Below the pieces are notes generated by a model that ran no database searches, was not told where the DNA came from, and worked only from the letters and a program-made list of their open reading frames with translations. This document shows positions 4,840 through 8,443 of a stretch of DNA of 8,443 bases, piece by piece (position 1 is the first letter of the stretch; each line of letters starts with the position of its first letter). The position numbers and the translations under genes are program-made. The DNA is from JBLKSS01 sp047607725 (GTDB lineage: Bacteria > Pseudomonadota > Gammaproteobacteria > Enterobacterales > Enterobacteriaceae), in contig NZ_JBLKSS010000103.1 of assembly GCF_047607725.1 (NCBI RefSeq), positions 1 through 8,443 of the forward strand, read 5' to 3'.

Positions 4840-6450
4840 CTAGTAATCAACGTCGACGCTGTGCTCGCCGTCACTTAACTGCCAATTTTCGCGCGCCCGA
4901 GTGGTCGGGATCCCGACTACTTTACCGATGCGTACCGGCGTTTGACTGATGGCACCGGCACCGGAATCAATATAGTCATCCGGTTGATCGGTAAGCGCAG
5001 GGTTAAACTCCCGCATCTGGTCGTACATCGGGCCGTCAAGCACATCGCTGTGCGCCCACAGGAAACGCGATGATAATGGCGCTTCAAACGCATCAAGAAT
5101 ACGTTTCTGCTTTTTGGTTACGCTTATCTTTTCACGAACACCGCAACCGGTCCCCTTAAGCGCTTGACGCAATATTTTGCCGACAAAGAGACCAGGACCG
5201 TTGACTTCGACACAGACGACCGGGATCTGGTATTTGAGTACCAGTGCTTTAATCTGCATCACCTGCCCACCGATGAGTTTGTTCTTGTCATCGAACTCGG
5301 CCAGATCGCCGATGAGCGCCTGGCATACCTGCCAGTAAAGGTGACCCCGCGCATCGGTCAGCATCAAGGAAAAGGCGCTGACATCTGCTTTTACTTTCCC
5401 GGATGCCACGTCCCACCAGGCGACGGCACCAACAATCTGCGTAACCCCCAGCCACAACGAGCACGCCCGGTTTGCGTAGCGTATCTCCGGCTGTACGTTG
5501 TACTTACGGATGCGGTCAGGATCGAGACGCACCTCACCTATGGGCTTACTGTGCAGCTGATATTGACTATCCCATTCGTTAACCGTTCGATAGTCCTTAC
5601 ACCGGGTTTCAAGCTCCTACGCGTTGAAACGTTCGGGCCATTGACAGCCCGCGTAACAGTCAATCATCGTTTCGGGTGGTGCCGCAAACGCTATGCCGTC
5701 TTCTGTCAGCCGATAATCCACGTGCTCAACCAGCAGTCGCGCCCCATTGTGGATCCCCATAAAGACATACTCAGGTCGAAACAGCAGCGTATAGCGCAGA
5801 CTGACCGCCTCATTAGCCTCAATGCGATACTCATGAGCAAACAGTTTGATGGTCAGACAATCCGCGCCAGCGGCCTCCATCTCGTCGTACAGGCTGTCAT
5901 GGGTATGGGGTGTACCGATAAACAATTTTCGGCCTCCGGGAATAAGAATATGCGTCGGCTCACTCAGACGGTAACGCAGCTTTTCGCGGGCTTCTGGTGT
6001 CTGAATATTGCAGGGGACTTCCACGTCATCGTTTTGGCATTCGTTCGCACGCGCGCCGGTGACGTTTGAAAGGATCCCCTTTGCGAACATGCTGGCATTG
6101 CGCCTGTCGTGCGCGCCCTCAACCGACCATTGCTCAACGGCACCGATGCTTTTGGGCAACATACCTTTCGTTAGCGGATGGTTACGCAGCACGTTCTGCG
6201 TGTCGCGACTGGTTTTACGGGCGGTGGAATCAGATTCAGACTGATGAAGAATACGGTACTGCCGATCACGGAAATACCGCCAGGCATTATAAACAGCTAG
6301 AATAGTCGATTTACCGAAGCCACGAAAGCAACGGAGCACCGCCAGATTGCCGCGATGCTCCAGCCAGTAGCAAGCGCGATAATGACAGTCGGGCACATCC
6401 CATCCCATGCGCTCCGCCCATATCAGGAAGAAAGCGAGGAAAGACGTCAT
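4840..6450 (-). pseudogene. Terminase large subunit, interrupted by an amber codon
   Basis: DNA-packaging motor: an N-terminal ATPase that pumps DNA into the procapsid and a C-terminal nuclease that cuts the concatemer. The frame from ATG 6450-6448 to TAG 4842-4840 has 536 positions. Walker A is RGFGKST (about residues 43-49); Walker B is NDDVEVP (about 140-146); a coupling segment GTPHTHDSLYDE follows near 179-190. The nuclease part shows an Asp near 347 (AWWDVASGKVKAD), Glu near 415 (VVCVEVNGPG) and Asp near 492 (PDDYIDSGAGAI), which fit the RNase H-like acidic residues. A single in-frame TAG at 5619-5617 (codon 278, CQWPERFNA-stop-ELETRCKDYR) separates the ATPase from the nuclease, and no frameshift is needed. 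It was probably CAG. The start overlaps the terS stop (ATGA). One GGTCGGGATCCC palindrome lies in codons about 511-516. A sequencing error is the alternative. Confidence 0.93.
4903..4918. repeat. GGTCGGGATCC palindrome, copy 2 (inside terL)
   Basis: GGTCGGGATCCCGACT contains a perfect 14-bp palindrome (4904-4917). With flanking AGT (4900-4902) and ACT (4919-4921) it makes a 22-bp near-palindrome with one mismatched pair. It codes for Val-Gly-Ile-Pro-Thr in TerL, so coding alone could explain it, but the same sequence occurs in two non-coding places. Confidence 0.6.
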
Positions 6451-6788
6451 GTCTTCCCTTTCTGTATGCGCGCAATGATTTTCTCCGCTTCTCGCTCGGC
6501 ACTAGCAACCTGTTGACCCAGCTCGAAAGCCTCATCATCATCGCTAGGGCGGCCTCCTGGCGTTCCACCACACGTCTGCAGGCCGATAAGCGTATGCACC
6601 TTGGTTAACAGCGTCAGCGTGGCCACTGCGTTCTTCTTGAACCAGTAGCGATCGCCGCGCTCCTGTTGGGTGTATGCGTCAATGGCCTTTCCGGCGCCAG
6701 GCCAGTTATCCGGATCGGTCTCTTCCAGCACCACATCCGTTAATTTATCACTCAGCTTGCTGAGACGTGTTTTTTCATCGTTATGCAT
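6447..6788 (-). CDS. Terminase small subunit
   Basis: DNA-recognition subunit of the packaging terminase; it recruits TerL to the packaging site. The 113-residue product is hydrophilic: MHNDEKTRLSKLSDKLTDVV, then DPDNWPGAGKAIDAYTQQER, GDRYWFKKNAVATLTLLTKV, and a charged, probably helical C-terminus (GQQVASAEREAEKIIARIQK). The call rests on remembered similarity to TerS of epsilon15/phiV10-like phages, on size, and on the direct ATGA overlap (6450-6447) with terL. The ATG at 6788-6786 is the only start available: a stop codon lies shortly upstream in frame with no other start between. It has no clear Shine-Dalgarno sequence; a run of six T precedes it. The frame is intact. Confidence 0.85.
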   Translation of the reverse strand: MHNDEKTRLSKLSDKLTDVVLEETDPDNWPGAGKAIDAYTQQERGDRYWFKKNAVATLTLLTKVHTLIGLQTCGGTPGGRPSDDDEAFELGQQVASAEREAEKIIARIQKGKT

Positions 6789-6811
6789 AAAAAAGCGCCG
6801 TGATTATCACA
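6789..6811 (-). terminator. Weak terminator-like hairpin before terS
   Basis: On the minus strand CTGTGA pairs with TCACGG (one G-U pair) around a TAA loop, and after a short CGC comes a run of six T that ends directly at the terS ATG. The form is that of an intrinsic terminator but the stem is only 6 pairs. If it worked, terS would need another source of transcripts, so it may instead be chance or a translational element. Confidence 0.25.
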
Positions 6812-6834
6812 GGGCTATCATGGACTTGCTGAAA

Positions 6835-6850
6835 GGTCGGGATCCCGACC
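6835..6850. repeat. GGTCGGGATCC palindrome, copy 3 (perfect, 16 bp)
   Basis: GGTCGGGATCCCGACC is a perfect 16-bp palindrome in the 79-base gap between the internal virion protein gene and terS. In RNA it could form a stem of 6 G+C-rich pairs with a GAUC loop. On the minus strand it runs into TTTCAGC, which is too short for a good terminator. A dimeric DNA-binding protein site is the other reading. Confidence 0.6.
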
Positions 6851-6867
6851 GATTAGCGCTAGCGGGT

Positions 6868-8443
6868 TTATTGCGGCAGCCTGTCCTGCGAACGCCACCA
6901 GTAGGTTTGATTAAACTCTTTCCGGGAACGCTTTTCCATTCGACGCAAGTAGCCCGGTGAAAAGATTTCCTGTAGCTGATTAAAGACCATATGGTCAAGC
7001 ACCGCCTTAGTATACCATAAATTTTGCCCTGGTATCATGCCCTTGGCAAACTTGACGAGATCGCCCCCCGTTTGTTCCGGCTTACCCTCGACCGCATTGA
7101 GCGGGACCCCCTGCAACAGTTTAATGACGTCATCGACGACCCCCGCCACTGGACCGAGCATGGAGGCCAATGCGCCAGAGCCATACCGGGTGTGGTCGGA
7201 AAGCAGAAAATCACCATACAAGCCCACACCGCCGCCCTTTAAAAAGACATTGACCCAAAATTGCAGGGCTTTATCGCCTGTCATATCCCGCGGGTTACGT
7301 CCCGCAATGACCTCACTGATTTGTTGGGACATCGCGCCCAATACTGTCGTGCTCGCCAGATACGCCGCACGACCACCCGCAGAGGGCATATTCAACGCAC
7401 GTGACCAATGACTCATCATGACCGCGATGGTGAAAGATTTGAAGAAAAAAACACTACGCACAAGCTCGCCTCGCCAGTCCCCGCGCTGCATCGCCGCGCC
7501 GGTCACCATGCGCTCGCGCGCACCGGGCGTAACCACCGCCATATCCACTTCCTCGCTTACGGCGCCGAGCAATTTGCGCATCGCCTCAAATTTAACCCGC
7601 TCGGCATTACCAAACGCCGCAAGTTTTTCGTTCGGGATACGCATGATGCTTTCCGGGGTTAACATCGTTGTGTTGCCGTTTCCCCAGTCCTCTTGCTCGG
7701 CCAGCTTCCATATCTTCCAATCTTGCGAGGTGATACCTTTGCTTTTCAGTATTCGCGCGTCCTCATCAGCAATTTTTGCGATGTCCGCATGCTTGCGTAC
7801 AAGGTTACCAATACCGCCCATCATAGTCACGCCGTAGGCCCGCTTATGCGCATCCGACCACGCGGATAGCCCAACTTGCCCGCATCACCGCGTTTGCGGC
7901 CCAACGTGAGGCAGAAGGGCCCATATTATCGGTCGCCCATCGGTTAACGCTTCCTAACAAGGTTTCCATCGCCAGGCCAGCGCCGCGGGCAAGCCGGAGC
8001 TCGTCCTTATTTCGCCGGGTTCATCGCCGCAAGCTGATTGCGTAATAGCTGTGCTATCGGCAAGTTATTGACCTTGGCAGTCAGGTACATCGTGCCGTTA
8101 TCGGACAGCGAGGAAATCAGCGCCGATCCTAACCGCGAAGCCACTAGCCAGTTACGTACGTGATCCGCCCAGCGGGCAATATGAGGATTGGCGACCGGCT
8201 GCGTTTTACCTGCGATAAAGTTGTAAAGGCTCTCCGTTTTGTTCTTTAGGTTTTTTATTTTGCCGGTTCGTGATGGCGTTTCGTCAGCGGTTTTAGCCGC
8301 CAGCTCGTCAAGCAGAGAGCGGAACACATGATCGGGGTTAGGGCCGTAGGTTTCCACCAACGCGATATCTTTACTAATGCCGTCCAGGTGGTAAGCGCCC
8401 CGTGGAGGACGTCTTGAATTATTGGTGGGTTTGTTGTATGGCC
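6868..8443 (-). pseudogene. Large internal/ejection-type virion protein, C-terminal part, two frameshifts (5' end outside window)
   Basis: Three consecutive frames join into one protein. The first is open from the right edge and stops at 8009-8007 (NQLAAMNPAK). The second begins KDELRLARGAGLAMETLLGS and runs to about 7874 (NAVMRAS). The third begins GLSAWSDAHKRAYGV at 7872 and ends at TAA 6870-6868. Each junction is repaired by removing one T (near 8009 and near 7873), and no residues are lost. The last 320 residues contain possible membrane-active stretches (VRSVFFFKSFTIAVMM; AAYLASTTVLGAMSQQI). It seems to be the end of a large virion protein of epsilon15/phiV10-like podoviruses, which is probably ejected with the DNA; this is from remembered similarity and gene position next to the terminase. 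The function is not proved by any motif. The apparent GTG starts at 8360 and 7830 are internal. Confidence 0.75.

Larger units (their letters stand above)
637..8443 (-). mobile_element. Degraded podovirus-like prophage (late region), continuing past the right edge
   Basis: Leftward genes for an internal virion protein, TerS, TerL, tail fibre, fibre chaperone, holin, endolysin and Rz/Rz1 form a continuous phage late region beside cysZ. The fibre N-terminus is of the T7 gp17 type, which suggests a short-tailed phage; the lysis genes resemble those of phage 21; TerS/TerL and the large virion protein look like those of lysogenic podoviruses of enterobacteria (epsilon15/phiV10-like, from memory). 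No integrase, repressor, capsid or portal gene is in the window. The left boundary lies somewhere in 405-636 and the right boundary is outside. Two frameshifts in the virion protein, an amber in terL, three lesions in the fibre and an amber in the endolysin make the element defective as read. Confidence 0.9.

Noticed and set aside
4192..4878. 228-codon open frame on the plus strand opposite the fibre N-terminus.
   Set aside because: The composition and many ambiguous codons make no sense as a protein, while the minus strand encodes a well-known fibre anchor domain. It is a shadow frame.
1507..5619. Two in-frame TAG codons at likely Gln positions suggested UAG-to-Gln recoding as in some gut phages.
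   Set aside because: The natural terL stop at 4842-4840 is also TAG, and reading through it stays in frame into the tail fibre start, which would fuse terminase to fibre. The fibre also has a TGA, and no suppressor tRNA gene is visible. Ordinary nonsense mutation is simpler.
5164..6069. 301-codon open frame on the plus strand opposite terL.
   Set aside because: It has no recognisable domain, and the opposite strand carries clear terminase motifs (Walker A, Walker B, nuclease acids) in the same bases. It is a shadow frame.
7418..7837. 139-codon plus-strand open frame opposite the virion protein.
   Set aside because: Low-complexity Ser/Ala/Arg-rich translation, no ribosome-binding site, and antisense to a recognisable phage protein.

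Overview
The window joins the 3' end of a chromosomal gene to part of a decaying prophage. The gene at the left edge is the C-terminal half of cysZ (sulfate uptake), and its sequence is of the enterobacterial type. The phage genes are also enterobacterial in type: phage-21-like lysis proteins, a T7-type tail fibre N-terminus and an Ail/Lom outer-membrane protein. The host is therefore almost certainly a member of the Enterobacterales. Moderate G+C and several fresh nonsense or frameshift lesions in otherwise well-preserved phage genes would fit a genome under relaxed selection, such as a Sodalis-like insect symbiont. The genus is inference only.

Layout, left to right: cysZ 3' end (+ strand, 1-404); an A+T-rich boundary region with a 50-bp dyad (405-636); then a leftward (minus-strand) phage late region read from right to left. 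In transcription order this is: a large internal/ejection-type virion protein broken by two 1-base frameshifts (8443-6868, continuing past the window); small terminase TerS (intact); large terminase TerL (one in-frame amber codon); tail fibre (two mutually compensating homopolymer frameshifts plus one in-frame TGA); tail fibre assembly chaperone (intact); then, after an intervening + strand ail/lom-type moron gene in its own A+T-rich DNA, the lysis cassette: pinholin (intact), SAR-type GH24 endolysin (amber codon between two catalytic residues), and the Rz/Rz1 spanin pair (intact, overlapping frames).

How the genes would have worked together: TerS and TerL package DNA through the portal; the internal virion protein is probably ejected into the cell; the fibre, helped by its chaperone, binds the host; the pinholin depolarises the membrane and so releases and activates the SAR endolysin; Rz/Rz1 then disrupts the outer membrane. 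Four of the large enzymes and structural proteins carry lesions, so the element as read cannot make a phage. The Ail-like gene and the small proteins remain open.

The more unusual signals are: (i) ambiguous bases (N) confined almost wholly to the fibre N-terminal domain and mostly at third codon positions, which looks like collapsed multicopy prophage sequence and not random read failure; (ii) a 16-bp palindrome of the type GGTCGGGATCCCGACC present three times; (iii) a dual-start arrangement at the pinholin; (iv) five 11-residue repeats in the fibre stalk; (v) two odd 15-bp palindromes in the holin/ail divergent intergenic region. No complete novel defence or other undescribed system is visible here.
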